64,000 nucleotides of DNA from Chitinophaga lutea (GCF_003813775.1 NZ_RPDH01000001.1:2666001-2730000), one strand, 5' to 3'; shown: positions 1 through 8,850, numbered from the stretch's first letter. The notes: a model not told the origin generated them from the letters alone. A program made the numbers and translations.

Positions 1-1
1 C

Positions 2-127
2 AACGCCTCCGCCAAATTCAATGTGCGGGTGGCCGACCACAATATCAAAATCCCCACGCTCGTGATCAAAAACATCGCGGAAGTGGTGGAAGTAACTGTG
101 AATGCAGACTATCAACCTGTCAAATAG
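2..127 (+). CDS. C-terminal end of a YceI-like protein (partial)
   Basis: An open frame runs from the window edge to a TAG at 125-127 and encodes 41 residues ending in VNADYQPVK. The pattern (FNVRVADHNIKIP, then an IAEVVEVTVNA strand) resembles the last strands of YceI-like lipocalin-fold proteins, which are exported and bind polyprenoid or other lipids. A YceI-like gene followed directly by a DUF5777 barrel gene is a common Bacteroidota arrangement, which supports the call. The start lies outside the window. The reading frame is clear; the family name rests on a short tail only. Confidence 0.6.
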   Translation, partial: NASAKFNVRVADHNIKIPTLVIKNIAEVVEVTVNADYQPVK

Positions 128-134
128 AACTCAC

Positions 135-1070
135 ATGAAGCTTATGTTGCAGATCCGCATACTGACCGCCCTCCTGTTAATAGCCCCCGCGGCCATGGCG
201 CAGGACGACCTCGGCGCAATTTTCGGGAAAGATTCCGTACGCCGCGACCCGGTGATCGCCACGTTCAAAAGCACCCGTATCATCAATGCCCAGAGCAATG
301 AAACGCTGGCCAGGGGCGACCTCGACTTCCGGGTGGCCCACCGTTTCGGCGATATCGGCGGGGCAAACGGGGGCGCATCTACCTTTTTCGGGATCGATAA
401 TTCCACCGATATCCGCATCGCATTTGAATACGGTATTACCAACCGCCTCACTGCCGGCGTGAGCCGCGCCAAGGGCAGCGGTGCCTTCAGCCAGCTGTAT
501 GAAGTGCTGGGCAAATTCAAATTGCTGCAGCAAACCATGGATAACCGGGTGCCCCTGGCCGTGACCCTCTTCGGCAACGCCGTGGTAACCTCCATGAAAA
601 GCAATACGGACAAGGAAGCGGTGAACTATTTCGATAAATTCAGTTCCCGCATGACTTACACGGCCCAGGCCGTGATCGCCCGCAAGTTCGGCGACCGTTT
701 TTCGCTGGCCCTGTTGCCCTCTTACGTGCACCGCAACAAGGTAGGGTATATGGACATGAACGACATGTTCGCCCTGGGCGTGGGCGGCCGCCTGCGTTTC
801 TCCAAAAGGGTAGCCCTGGTAGTGGATTATTTCGTGCCTTTCCGCGACGAGGCCAGCAAAGACTACTATAAAACCCAGGGCATCGAATTTTTCAACCCGC
901 TGGGCGTCGGCGTGGAGATCGAAACGGGCGGGCACGTGTTTCACCTGAATTTCACCAACTCCACCGCCACCCTCGAAAACCAGTTCATCCCCGAAACCAC
1001 CACCTCCTGGCTGCAGGGCCAGTTCCGGTGGGGCTTCAACATTTCAAGACGGTTTTCGCTGGGGCGTTAG
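135..1070 (+). CDS. DUF5777-type outer-membrane beta-barrel protein
   Basis: The 311-aa product starts at an ATG 7 bases after the upstream stop. The first 22 residues (MKLMLQIRI, hydrophobic stretch, AMAQ) form a signal peptide with cleavage after Ala. The mature part has alternating hydrophobic and polar strands, Gly-rich turns and aromatic girdles, and the C-terminus ends FSLGR, fitting an outer-membrane barrel. The order after a YceI-like gene fits the DUF5777 family of unknown function. An upstream ATG at 102 is in frame but lies inside the previous gene and would spoil the signal peptide, so 135 is preferred. No enzymatic motif is visible. Confidence 0.75.
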   Translation: MKLMLQIRILTALLLIAPAAMAQDDLGAIFGKDSVRRDPVIATFKSTRIINAQSNETLARGDLDFRVAHRFGDIGGANGGASTFFGIDNSTDIRIAFEYGITNRLTAGVSRAKGSGAFSQLYEVLGKFKLLQQTMDNRVPLAVTLFGNAVVTSMKSNTDKEAVNYFDKFSSRMTYTAQAVIARKFGDRFSLALLPSYVHRNKVGYMDMNDMFALGVGGRLRFSKRVALVVDYFVPFRDEASKDYYKTQGIEFFNPLGVGVEIETGGHVFHLNFTNSTATLENQFIPETTTSWLQGQFRWGFNISRRFSLGR

Positions 1071-1082
1071 TAAATTGCGGGG

Positions 1083-1409
1083 ATGAGTATGCTCCGCTGC
1101 CGGATAAAGGAAGATTCAAAAGTGGCCAGGCTGGCCGCCTGGAAAATGAAAAGCGACAATATCGCGATCGTTTTCGGGCGGGTGATACACCTGTACGGGG
1201 TCAGCCGCCAGCAGTTCCTGTCGGATACCGCCTGGGTCCGGCACGAGGTGTGCCATGTCAAACAATACCGGGAGTACGGCTTCTGGGGCTTTTTATGGCT
1301 TTACGTGGCCGACTGGATACGGGTGGGGTACTACAATAACCGCTTCGAAAGGGCCGCCAGGCTGGCCGAAAACAACGCCCGGGAGCTCGATGGGGTGGAG
1401 ATTGTCTGA
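1083..1409 (+). CDS. small HExxH protein, minimal zinc-peptidase-like (DUF4157-like)
   Basis: The 108-aa product has a zinc-binding HEVCH motif at residues 54-58 and a possible third ligand, Glu89, in the segment NNRFERAAR. This follows the HExxH plus ExxA layout of gluzincin-type mini domains such as DUF4157. There is no signal peptide. A hydrophobic, Trp-rich stretch (residues 67-80) directly follows the motif. The gene starts 13 bases after the barrel gene, so it may be co-transcribed. Catalytic activity is uncertain because such mini domains can be inactive or substrate-binding only. Confidence 0.6.
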   Translation: MSMLRCRIKEDSKVARLAAWKMKSDNIAIVFGRVIHLYGVSRQQFLSDTAWVRHEVCHVKQYREYGFWGFLWLYVADWIRVGYYNNRFERAARLAENNARELDGVEIV

Positions 1410-1532
1410 CCGGGCCGCCAGGGACCGCCCTCATGGCTGATTCACTAAAGATTCGTTAAAACAATCCCGGCCCTGTAAAAAAAAGTTACAACGCGGTTAT
1501 TTTCCTTATTTTTACGGTAAAGGCGGATTACT

Positions 1533-1919
1533 ATGGTTAAGAAGGTCACAGAGGGCATCACCATTAGCGTGGAAACATTCTACCAGCCAGATTATTCTAA
1601 TCCGATCGGCAGCGAGTTCATGTTTGCTTACCGCATCACCATTGAGAATAATAATACGTTTCCCATTAAACTGCTAAGGCGCCACTGGTATATCATCGAT
1701 TCAAACGGTTCGCACCGCGAAGTGGAAGGCGAAGGAGTGGTAGGTGTGCAGCCGCTGCTGGCTCCCGGAGAAAGCTATCAGTACGTGTCAGGTTCCAACC
1801 TGCGCACGGAAATCGGCAAAATGTACGGTACTTACCAGATGGAAAACCAGCTCAACAAAAAGCTGTTCGACGTGAAGATACCGGAATTCCAGATGGTGGT
1901 TCCGTTCAAAATGAACTAA
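1533..1919 (+). CDS. apaG: ApaG domain protein
   Basis: The 128-aa product matches ApaG in length and pattern: an immunoglobulin-like beta sandwich with the Gly motif VEGEGVVGVQP, the LAPGE turn and the SG in YVSGSNL. ApaG is a small cytoplasmic protein; in enterobacteria it is linked to Co/Mg resistance and Ap4A levels, and its biochemical role is not settled. The start ATG at 1533 has no convincing Shine-Dalgarno sequence, as is usual in Bacteroidota. Its stop lies one base from the stop of the convergent gldB gene. Confidence 0.93.
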   Translation: MVKKVTEGITISVETFYQPDYSNPIGSEFMFAYRITIENNNTFPIKLLRRHWYIIDSNGSHREVEGEGVVGVQPLLAPGESYQYVSGSNLRTEIGKMYGTYQMENQLNKKLFDVKIPEFQMVVPFKMN

Positions 1920-1920
1920 C

Positions 1921-2952
1921 CTATGGCCTGTACCTGGCTTCGTTGAACAAGCTCATCACCTGCTGCGTGTTCACCAGTTTTTCCAATGTAAAATCAGTGT
2001 GCTTTTTCATAAAAGCCTGTACAATCCGGTAACCCACGAAAGCCCCGATCTGTCCCGGCGCTTCGCCCGGTAAGCCTTGTGTGCTGGGCCCTTCCCCGAT
2101 ATAACGCATCACATCCTGCCAGTCGGCGGTGTACAGCAACTTATTCTGCACAAAATACTGCCAGATCATCCGCTCGTTTTCGTTACAGAAATCCAGCTGT
2201 TCTTTCGTATAGCCCAGCCTGATATGCTCCGGGATATGGGGCAGCACTTTTTCCAGGAAATACTGCTGCCGACCGAGGTCCATAAAATGCTCCACCAGCT
2301 TGGTGCCGTCGTTTTTGGGCGGCATCCGGTCCTGCACCAGCACGCGCATCACGTTTACGGGAATATACTCGGGCGTGAATTTGCGGATGATGTAATCGGG
2401 GTAATCAGGCACCATGCGGTAAATAGAGAAATCGGCGCCCATGTGCATGTCGAGCCCGATGCCTACCAGCGAATCGACCGTTACGGCGCCGTAATTACCG
2501 ATGGCGGAGATAAAACTCACTACTTTGGGAACCTGCCAGTAGGGGAGGTAATATTTCGTGAGGCGGAAAGCCTGCGTCAGTTCTGCTTCCAGTGGGGAAA
2601 TGTCGGCGAAGTGCTTTTCCACGGAATCCTGCAGGGCGCGGAAGTCTTTATTGCCCACAAACGTGCGCACACCTTCGATAATACGGGTGCTGGTATCGGA
2701 AAACGGCCCCAGGCCGAGTATCTCGGAAAAGTAAGTAGGCGCAAAGTCGGGGTACGTACCGTCCAGCAATTTAATGCCCGCCGCAACGTTATTGGTATCG
2801 ATCCGGAAAAGCTGCTGGTCGAACCGCTCAATGCTCACCTGTATGGGAATATGGCTCACATCGGGCACTTTTGTTCCAGTGTTGCAACCGGCTGCCAGCC
2901 ATCCGGCAAATAAAAAGCAGTATAGGATATATATTTTCGGGTAATTTTGCAT
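1921..2952 (-). CDS. gldB: gliding motility lipoprotein GldB
   Basis: The 343-aa product begins with a lipoprotein signal peptide (FAGWLAAGC, lipobox Cys near residue 23). The body has the GldB pattern: an early IERFDQQLFRID segment, YPDFAPTYFSEILGLG, and a C-terminal VGYRIVQAFM segment. GldB is one of the Gld lipoproteins needed for gliding in Flavobacterium; the family also occurs in non-gliding Bacteroidota and looks like a degenerate zinc-peptidase fold. It is transcribed divergently from the barrel gene at 2973 (20 bases between starts) and converges on apaG. Confidence 0.9.
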   Translation of the reverse strand: MQNYPKIYILYCFLFAGWLAAGCNTGTKVPDVSHIPIQVSIERFDQQLFRIDTNNVAAGIKLLDGTYPDFAPTYFSEILGLGPFSDTSTRIIEGVRTFVGNKDFRALQDSVEKHFADISPLEAELTQAFRLTKYYLPYWQVPKVVSFISAIGNYGAVTVDSLVGIGLDMHMGADFSIYRMVPDYPDYIIRKFTPEYIPVNVMRVLVQDRMPPKNDGTKLVEHFMDLGRQQYFLEKVLPHIPEHIRLGYTKEQLDFCNENERMIWQYFVQNKLLYTADWQDVMRYIGEGPSTQGLPGEAPGQIGAFVGYRIVQAFMKKHTDFTLEKLVNTQQVMSLFNEARYRP

Positions 2953-2972
2953 CGCCTTTTAAAACTTTAGAA

Positions 2973-3698
2973 ATGGTAAAAATATTGCATCATCGCTTAT
3001 TATTGAAATCTTTCATGTTCCTGTTTGTTTGCACCGCTATGGGGTTTGCCGCACAGGCGCAAACGCTTAGCGACCGGGTGTCTGACAAGGCAGGCCGCAA
3101 AATGAGGCTCGGTTTTAAGCTCGATCCCGGTGTGTCCATGATGCGGCCGCAGGACGATGGTGTGGAGCGCAACAGCGGCCGTTTCTATTTCAGTTATGGC
3201 GTGCTGGCCGATTTTTTCCTCGATGATCAGGGAAATTACGCGCTGGCTTCGGGCCTGCAGGTAAGCGCCATGGGCAGCGTGCTGAAATATGAGATGGGCA
3301 AAGGTTTGTCGGCTTTCCGGAATTCGCCCAGCGAATATGATCTGCGCCTCACCTACATCGAAGTTCCCTTCACGCTCAAACTGAAAACCGACACGGAAAG
3401 CGGCATCGGCATCTGGGGCCAGTTCGGCGGTTTTGCCGGGTTCCCGGTGAGAGCCAGGGCCAACGTGATCAGCGGCCTGCAGCGGTTTGATAAACAGGAT
3501 GTGCTGCGCGACGTGAACCGCCTCAATGCCGGCATGATCATTGGCGGTGGGATTGAATATCCCCTCACCGAAACCCTCACCGGCGTGGTGGGCTTCAACT
3601 ACCAGAACGGCTTTATCGACGTGACCCGCAACAGTAAGTGGGACGACGGCCGTGTAAATATGAACAATTTCATCCTGCGGCTGGGGGTTTATTTTTAA
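2973..3698 (+). CDS. PorT-like outer-membrane beta-barrel protein
   Basis: The 241-aa product starts at ATG 2973. The frame extends upstream to 2871 but that part is antisense to gldB, and the signal peptide (hydrophobic core FMFLFVCTAMGF, cleavage after AAQAQ) only works from 2973. The mature protein has barrel strands with Gly and aromatic residues and ends in LRLGVYF, a typical C-terminal barrel strand with a final Phe. The layout resembles PorT/outer-membrane protein beta-barrel domain proteins. The true PorT is a type 9 secretion component, but many paralogues exist and I cannot assign that role here. Confidence 0.75.
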   Translation: MVKILHHRLLLKSFMFLFVCTAMGFAAQAQTLSDRVSDKAGRKMRLGFKLDPGVSMMRPQDDGVERNSGRFYFSYGVLADFFLDDQGNYALASGLQVSAMGSVLKYEMGKGLSAFRNSPSEYDLRLTYIEVPFTLKLKTDTESGIGIWGQFGGFAGFPVRARANVISGLQRFDKQDVLRDVNRLNAGMIIGGGIEYPLTETLTGVVGFNYQNGFIDVTRNSKWDDGRVNMNNFILRLGVYF

Positions 3699-3704
3699 CT
3701 CCCG

Positions 3705-3712
3705 TAACTTTG
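3705..3712 (+). promoter_or_regulatory. -7 box upstream of nadE
   Basis: TAACTTTG is an exact match to the Bacteroidota -7 consensus TAnnTTTG, 37 bases before the nadE start. No clear TTTG lies at the -33 position. Confidence 0.5.
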
Positions 3713-3749
3713 CAGGGCCGGCTACCGGCGCAACTATAAAAACAACCGG

Positions 3750-5420
3750 ATGAACATCTTTTTAGCCCAGCAGAACTATCACATCGGGAATTTCGAAGCG
3801 AATACGGCCAAGATCATTGCGGCCATACAGCAGGCTGAGCAGCAGGGCGCCGACCTGGTGGTGTTTTCCGAATTGTCCGTCTGCGGCTATCCGCCCCGCG
3901 ATTTCCTGGAATTCGACGACTTCATTGCCAAGAGTTACGCCGCCATCGACGAAATCAAGGCATATACCCATAAAACCGCAGTGCTGGTAGGGGCGCCGCA
4001 CCGCAATCCCCTCCGCGAAGGCAAAGACCTGTTCAACGCCGCCTGGTTCCTTTATGAAGGCAACATACAGCAGGTGATTCACAAAACGTTGCTGCCCACT
4101 TACGACGTGTTCGACGAGCACCGGTATTTTGAGCCGGGGTACGAATGGAATGTAGTGCCCTTCAAAGGCAAAAAGCTGGCGGTGACCGTTTGTGAAGACA
4201 TCTGGAACCTGGGCGACAATCCTCTCTACCGCGTGTGCCCCATGGACCAGCTGATGGAACAGCAGCCGGATGTGATGATCAACCTGTCTGCCTCCCCCTT
4301 CGATTACGATCACGATGAAAGCCGGAAGGAAATCATCCGCGCCAACGTACGCAAATACCGCCTGCCCATGTACTATTGCAACACCGTGGGCTCGCAGACG
4401 GAAATCGTTTTCGATGGCGGCTCCCTCGTATTCGATGCGCAGGGCAATGTGGTGAAACAGCTGCCCTTCTTCGAGGAAGCGCTCGGCGGGGTGGACCTCG
4501 ATACGCTGGCGAAAGCCGGAGACGGGCCCGTGGCACCGTTTACCGGCACTTCAGACATCATCGCCCTCGAATTCGATCACAACATCCACCGCATACACGA
4601 AGCGCTCATTTTGGGCATCCGGGACTATTTCGGAAAAATGGGCTTCAAACAGGCCATCCTCGGTTCTTCCGGCGGGATAGACAGCGCCGTTACGCTGGCC
4701 CTGGCCGTGGAAGCGCTCGGCAAAGAAAACGTGCGCGCCATCGCCATGCCGTCGCCCTATTCTACAGAACATTCGGTAGACGATGCCGTGGCCCTGTCCA
4801 GGAACCTGGAGAATCCCTTCGATATCATCCGGATCAACAATATTTACGAGAGTTTCCTCGATACCCTCGATCCGTTCTTCCATGGCCTGCCTTTCAACGT
4901 GGCTGAAGAAAATACGCAGTCGCGCATCCGCGGCAACCTGCTGATGGGCCTGGCCAACAAGTTCGGGTACATTTTGCTGAACACGTCCAACAAAAGCGAA
5001 CTCTCTACCGGTTACGGCACGCTGTATGGCGACATGGCCGGCGGGCTGGCCGTACTGGGCGATCTGTACAAGATGCAGGTGTACGCCCTGGCGCGGCACA
5101 TTAACCGCGATAAAACCGTCATCCCCCTCAATATCATAGAAAAGGCTCCCTCCGCGGAGCTGCGCCCCAATCAGAAAGACAGCGACAGCCTGCCGGATTA
5201 CGCCGTGCTCGACCGGATACTTTACCAGTACATCGAGCGCCGCCAGGGACCGCGCGAAATTGTGGCGCAGGGCTTCGACCCCGCGCTGGTGGCCCGCACC
5301 CTCAAAATGGTGAACACCAACGAATACAAGCGCAACCAGTTCTGCCCCATCATCCGCGTATCGTCCAAAGCCTTTGGTGTAGGGCGCCGCGTGCCGATTG
5401 TAGGGAAATATTTGAGTTAA
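3750..5420 (+). CDS. nadE: glutamine-dependent NAD+ synthetase
   Basis: The 556-aa product has two domains. The N-terminal half is a nitrilase-type amidase with the Glu-Lys-Cys triad visible as VVFSELSVCGY (Glu), HKTLLPTY (Lys) and VTVCEDIWN (Cys); it releases ammonia from glutamine. The C-terminal half is the ATP-dependent synthetase with the SSGGIDSAV P-loop and the NKSELSTGYGT motif; it converts deamido-NAD to NAD. This is the last step of NAD synthesis in the cytoplasm. Length is normal for the two-domain form. It precedes serS by 42 bases. Confidence 0.96.
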   Translation: MNIFLAQQNYHIGNFEANTAKIIAAIQQAEQQGADLVVFSELSVCGYPPRDFLEFDDFIAKSYAAIDEIKAYTHKTAVLVGAPHRNPLREGKDLFNAAWFLYEGNIQQVIHKTLLPTYDVFDEHRYFEPGYEWNVVPFKGKKLAVTVCEDIWNLGDNPLYRVCPMDQLMEQQPDVMINLSASPFDYDHDESRKEIIRANVRKYRLPMYYCNTVGSQTEIVFDGGSLVFDAQGNVVKQLPFFEEALGGVDLDTLAKAGDGPVAPFTGTSDIIALEFDHNIHRIHEALILGIRDYFGKMGFKQAILGSSGGIDSAVTLALAVEALGKENVRAIAMPSPYSTEHSVDDAVALSRNLENPFDIIRINNIYESFLDTLDPFFHGLPFNVAEENTQSRIRGNLLMGLANKFGYILLNTSNKSELSTGYGTLYGDMAGGLAVLGDLYKMQVYALARHINRDKTVIPLNIIEKAPSAELRPNQKDSDSLPDYAVLDRILYQYIERRQGPREIVAQGFDPALVARTLKMVNTNEYKRNQFCPIIRVSSKAFGVGRRVPIVGKYLS

Positions 5421-5442
5421 GGGAATAACCCCGTTATCTTTG
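5411..5442 (+). promoter_or_regulatory. canonical promoter for serS
   Basis: TTTG at 5411-5414 and TATCTTTG at 5435-5442 are separated by exactly 20 bases and match the Bacteroidota -33/-7 consensus. The -33 element overlaps the end of nadE. The start of serS is 20 bases after the -7 box. Confidence 0.7.
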
Positions 5443-5462
5443 TCGAAATTCAAAGGAATTAC

Positions 5463-6731
5463 ATGTTACAGGTACAATTTATCCGTCAGAACAAAGAGCT
5501 GGTACTGGAAAGGCTGGGCATCAAGAATTTTAAAGAGCCCGGCATTGTGGACGAAGTACTGGCGCTGGACGATCAGCGAAAGAAGCTGACACTCGATTAT
5601 GATGAAACACAGGCACAAATAAATACCGCCTCGAAAGAGATCGGGAAACTGATGGCGTCGGGCGATAAAGCGGCTGCAGAAGCGCGTAAGCAGGATGTTG
5701 CCGCTCTGAAGCAGGCGCTCGGCCCCATCAACGAATCGCTGATCGCCACGGAGAAATTGCTGCACGATACCCTGGTGAAACTCCCCAACCTGCCCGGCCC
5801 GAAAGTGCCGGCCGGCAAAACACCGGAAGATAACCTGGAAATCAGGAGCGGTGGTACCAAACCCGTGCTGCACGCCAAAGCGGTGCCGCATTGGGACCTC
5901 ACCAAACAGTACGATCTTATCGATTTTGAGCTGGGCAATAAAATTACCGGCAGCGGTTTCCCCGTGTACAAAAACAGGGGAGCCCGCCTGCAGCGCGCAC
6001 TCATCAGCTATTTCCTCGACTTCAACACCGCCAACGGTTATACGGAAGTACTGCCGCCTTACATGGTCAACGAAGCATCCGCCTACGGCACCGGCCAGTT
6101 GCCGGATAAAGAAGGGCAGATGTATTTTGTGACGGAAGACAATTTTTACCTGATACCCACCGCCGAGGTGCCGGTTACCAATATTTACCGCGACGAGATC
6201 CTGAAAGAGGCCGAACTGCCCGTTAAAATGACGGCTTATACCCCCTGCTTCCGCCGCGAGGCCGGTTCATACGGTAAAGACGTGCGTGGCCTCAACCGCC
6301 TGCACCAGTTCGAAAAAGTAGAACTGGTTCAGCTGGTAAAACCCGAACAGTCGTACGAAGTGCTGGAAGAAATGGTAAACCACGTGGAAAAGCTCATCCA
6401 GTCGCTCGGCCTGCCTTACCGCATCCTGCTGCTTTGCGGCGGTGATATGGGCTTTGCTTCCGCCCAGACCTACGACTTCGAGGTGTATTCCGCCGCGCAG
6501 GACAAATGGCTGGAGGTGAGCTCCGTGTCTAACTTCGAAACTTACCAGACCAACCGGATGAAAATCCGTTATAAGGATGAAAACGGCAAAAACCAGCTGG
6601 TGCATTCCCTCAACGGCAGTTCTCTGGCGCTTCCCCGCATCCTGGCCTGCCTGCTGGAAAACAACCAGACCGAAAACGGGATTTTGTTGCCCGAAGTGTT
6701 GCACCGGTATTTCGGCGCGGACCGTATATAG
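5463..6731 (+). CDS. serS: seryl-tRNA synthetase
   Basis: The 422-aa product charges tRNA-Ser with serine. The first ~110 residues form the long two-helix coiled-coil arm that holds the tRNA (LALDDQRKKLTLDYDETQAQ onward). The class II catalytic core follows, with motif 2 as CFRREAGSYGKDVRG and motif 3 as LNGSSLALPRILACLLE. The TAEVP serine-binding segment (LIPTAEVPVTN) is present. Length is standard. It has its own canonical promoter and a strong terminator right after it, so it is probably a single-gene transcript. Confidence 0.97.
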   Translation: MLQVQFIRQNKELVLERLGIKNFKEPGIVDEVLALDDQRKKLTLDYDETQAQINTASKEIGKLMASGDKAAAEARKQDVAALKQALGPINESLIATEKLLHDTLVKLPNLPGPKVPAGKTPEDNLEIRSGGTKPVLHAKAVPHWDLTKQYDLIDFELGNKITGSGFPVYKNRGARLQRALISYFLDFNTANGYTEVLPPYMVNEASAYGTGQLPDKEGQMYFVTEDNFYLIPTAEVPVTNIYRDEILKEAELPVKMTAYTPCFRREAGSYGKDVRGLNRLHQFEKVELVQLVKPEQSYEVLEEMVNHVEKLIQSLGLPYRILLLCGGDMGFASAQTYDFEVYSAAQDKWLEVSSVSNFETYQTNRMKIRYKDENGKNQLVHSLNGSSLALPRILACLLENNQTENGILLPEVLHRYFGADRI

Positions 6732-6769
6732 GCAACGTTTGGTATTAACACACCGTATTAAATATAAAG

Positions 6770-6805
6770 GGCGTATAAGACATTCTTATACGCCTTTTGA
6801 TTTTT
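6770..6805 (+). terminator. rho-independent terminator after serS
   Basis: A perfect 11-bp stem (6770-6780 with 6784-6794) closes a 3-base loop and is followed by TTTTGATTTTTT. Confidence 0.85.
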
Positions 6806-6833
6806 TGCACTATTATTGTTGTAAGGTCTAAAA

Positions 6834-7139
6834 ATGCAAATTATGAAAACACTTGTTTCAGTATTCCTGATGGCCACCCTGCTGTGGGCATGTTCTCCGG
6901 GGCTCAACCCTGAGAATACGGCAAAGGTGGAAGAAGCTTTCGCAAAATATGAGGATTCCCCGGGTAAAACCGTTTTCCGTGACAAGTGCGCTAAATGCCA
7001 TGGTTACCGCTTGCCGGAAACCCGCCTGGCGGAAAAATGGCCGAAAACGATCGACAAAATGGCCCCCAAGGCAAAACTCACAGACGACCAGAAAGCCGCT
7101 GTACTGGCTTTTGTGACCAAATACGCAAAAGCATCCTGA
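6834..7139 (+). CDS. small monohaem cytochrome c lipoprotein
   Basis: The ~100-aa product has a lipoprotein signal (MATLLWACS, lipobox Cys) and one haem-binding motif CAKCH, followed by a candidate axial Met in IDKMAPKAKL. This is the layout of a small class I cytochrome c anchored in a membrane and facing the periplasm. It could shuttle electrons, but no redox partner gene is adjacent. A second in-frame ATG at 6843 (MKTLVSVFLM) gives an equally good signal peptide. The gene is flanked by two strong terminators and is therefore transcribed alone. Confidence 0.85.
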   Translation: MQIMKTLVSVFLMATLLWACSPGLNPENTAKVEEAFAKYEDSPGKTVFRDKCAKCHGYRLPETRLAEKWPKTIDKMAPKAKLTDDQKAAVLAFVTKYAKAS

Positions 7140-7161
7140 GTTTGCTTCGACGAAATTCAAC

Positions 7162-7188
7162 AGGCGGCTTCTTCGGCCGCCTTTTTTT
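7162..7188 (+). terminator. rho-independent terminator
   Basis: A 7-bp GC-rich stem (7162-7168 with 7176-7182) and a 7-base loop lead into a run of T. It ends the cytochrome gene; the next gene's -7 box starts at the end of the T run. Confidence 0.8.
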
Positions 7189-7195
7189 ATATTTG
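7188..7195 (+). promoter_or_regulatory. -7 box very close to the GNAT start
   Basis: TATATTTG matches TAnnTTTG and ends 5 bases before the ATG at 7201, so the transcript could begin at or next to the start codon. Confidence 0.45.
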
Positions 7196-7200
7196 TAGGT

Positions 7201-7746
7201 ATGCAGCACTTCTTACCCAATGGCAAACAACTCGTCATCCGCCGTCCGCAGATCGCGGATGCCGCCGCGTGCCTGCAATGTTTCCAGCAGCTCACGCAGG
7301 AAACGGATTTTTTGCTGTATACGCCGGCGGAGGCAAAGATGTTTGATCTGAAGAAAGAAGAGAGCTTTATCCAGTCTTATCTCCAGCATCCGGATCATCT
7401 TTTCCTGATTGCCGATGTGGAAGGCGAGGTGGTGGGCAGCGTGAGCCTCAACCAGGGTAATTTCGCCAAACAGCACCACCGCGCCTTGCTGGGCATTGGT
7501 GTGCTGCATCGTTACTGGAACATGGGCATCGGCCGGCGCCTGCTCACCGCGGCCATCCGCTGGGCCGAGGCGCACCCGAAAATCGCCATTATCCATTTTG
7601 AAGTGATGGCCACCAACGAAAGGGCCATCCAGCTATACCGCAATTTCAATTTCACCGAGCACGGCCGCATTCCCAATGGCATCGTACAGCCCAACGGGCA
7701 GCGGACCGATCTCATAGCCATGAGCCGGCAAATCAAATCCTTATAA
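7201..7746 (+). CDS. GNAT family N-acetyltransferase
   Basis: The 181-aa cytoplasmic product has the GNAT fold: an N-terminal strand-helix region, the acetyl-CoA pyrophosphate loop seen as YWNMGIGRRLL (residues ~100-110), and the C-terminal ATNERAIQLYRNFNF segment. This variant resembles the RimJ/RimL or Ribosomal-type acetyltransferases, but the substrate cannot be read from sequence. It is preceded by a terminator and its own -7 box and is followed 20 bases later by the M48 peptidase gene, possibly in one transcript. Confidence 0.88.
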   Translation: MQHFLPNGKQLVIRRPQIADAAACLQCFQQLTQETDFLLYTPAEAKMFDLKKEESFIQSYLQHPDHLFLIADVEGEVVGSVSLNQGNFAKQHHRALLGIGVLHRYWNMGIGRRLLTAAIRWAEAHPKIAIIHFEVMATNERAIQLYRNFNFTEHGRIPNGIVQPNGQRTDLIAMSRQIKSL

Positions 7747-7766
7747 CCTGTGCAATAACGCCAACC

Positions 7767-8810
7767 ATGAAGACTTACGACGGCATATATTCATACGATT
7801 CTCCCGATAACGCGCAGGCCTGCCTGGTAACGGTCACGAATAAACGTATCGAGATCCATCTCCGCGACGCGCACGGCAACTCCCGGACGGTCCACTGGTA
7901 CTGGTACAACGTGGTACAGGGCGATCGTGCATTGCATCATACGGGTCTGCCGCTGCAGACGCTGAAAGTGGCATCGTACGAATTCCAGGATGAAGTGGCC
8001 CGGCGGATGAAACAACCGCTGCGCCGCGGCATACCAGCTGTTGTGACCGCAGTGGCCGGCACGGTATTATTTATCGTGCTGCTGCTGGTAGCGGCGTATT
8101 TTTGGATTATTCCCGCGCTGGCGGGCCGCGTAGCCAATACGCTGCCGGTGGAGTATGAAATAAAATTCGGGGAAGAAGCGTACAACAACATGATCCGCGA
8201 CTTCAAAATTTTGCCGGGGGAAACGGAAAAGGTGAACAGCTTTTTCAAAGCGCTGGATATCCCGTCCAAATACCCGGTTAAAATTACCGTAGTAGACAAG
8301 CCGGAGGCGAACGCTTTTGCCGTGCCGGGAGGCCACATAGTGGTGTTCAGTGGCCTGTTGCAGCAGATGCGGCATCCCGAGGAACTGGCCGCATTGCTGG
8401 CGCATGAGTTTTCGCATGTGGAGCTGCGGCACACCACCCGCTCGCTGATGCAAAGCCTCGGCACCTATATGGCTGTGAGCCTCGTGTTTGGTGACCTGAC
8501 GGGCATAGGGGCCGTGCTGGTGGAGAATGCGCAGACGCTGAAAAGCCTGGAATATTCACGGACATTGGAAAAAGAAGCCGACCTGAACGGGCTACGCCTG
8601 CTCACTGCCCGTAAAATCAACGGGGAAGGATACATCTGGCTGTTCGGCACCCTGAAAAACGAAGCCGGCGCCATGCCTTCGGAATGGCTGAGCAGCCACC
8701 CGGATCTCGATAACCGCATCCGTTATGTGGAAACCGAACTGAAAGGAGATACCACCGCCGCCACACCGGCTGCGCTGGCCAATCTCTGGCAACAAATCAA
8801 AACGAAATAG
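7767..8810 (+). CDS. membrane-anchored M48 family metallopeptidase
   Basis: The 347-aa product has a soluble N-terminal region (1-85) of unknown fold, one transmembrane helix (about 89-113) and an M48 peptidase domain. Zinc ligands are His213 and His217 in HEFSH, with the third Glu near residue 270 in LEKEADLNGL. A conserved GGHIVVFSGLL strand precedes the motif, as in BepA/LoiP-type M48 enzymes. Such enzymes degrade damaged envelope proteins. The N-terminal region before the helix is not typical of BepA and may be a sensing or protein-binding part. Confidence 0.85.
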   Translation: MKTYDGIYSYDSPDNAQACLVTVTNKRIEIHLRDAHGNSRTVHWYWYNVVQGDRALHHTGLPLQTLKVASYEFQDEVARRMKQPLRRGIPAVVTAVAGTVLFIVLLLVAAYFWIIPALAGRVANTLPVEYEIKFGEEAYNNMIRDFKILPGETEKVNSFFKALDIPSKYPVKITVVDKPEANAFAVPGGHIVVFSGLLQQMRHPEELAALLAHEFSHVELRHTTRSLMQSLGTYMAVSLVFGDLTGIGAVLVENAQTLKSLEYSRTLEKEADLNGLRLLTARKINGEGYIWLFGTLKNEAGAMPSEWLSSHPDLDNRIRYVETELKGDTTAATPAALANLWQQIKTK

Positions 8811-8850
8811 TCTGAAAACAGCCTGCGGCGCAGGCATAAAAAAGTGCTGT

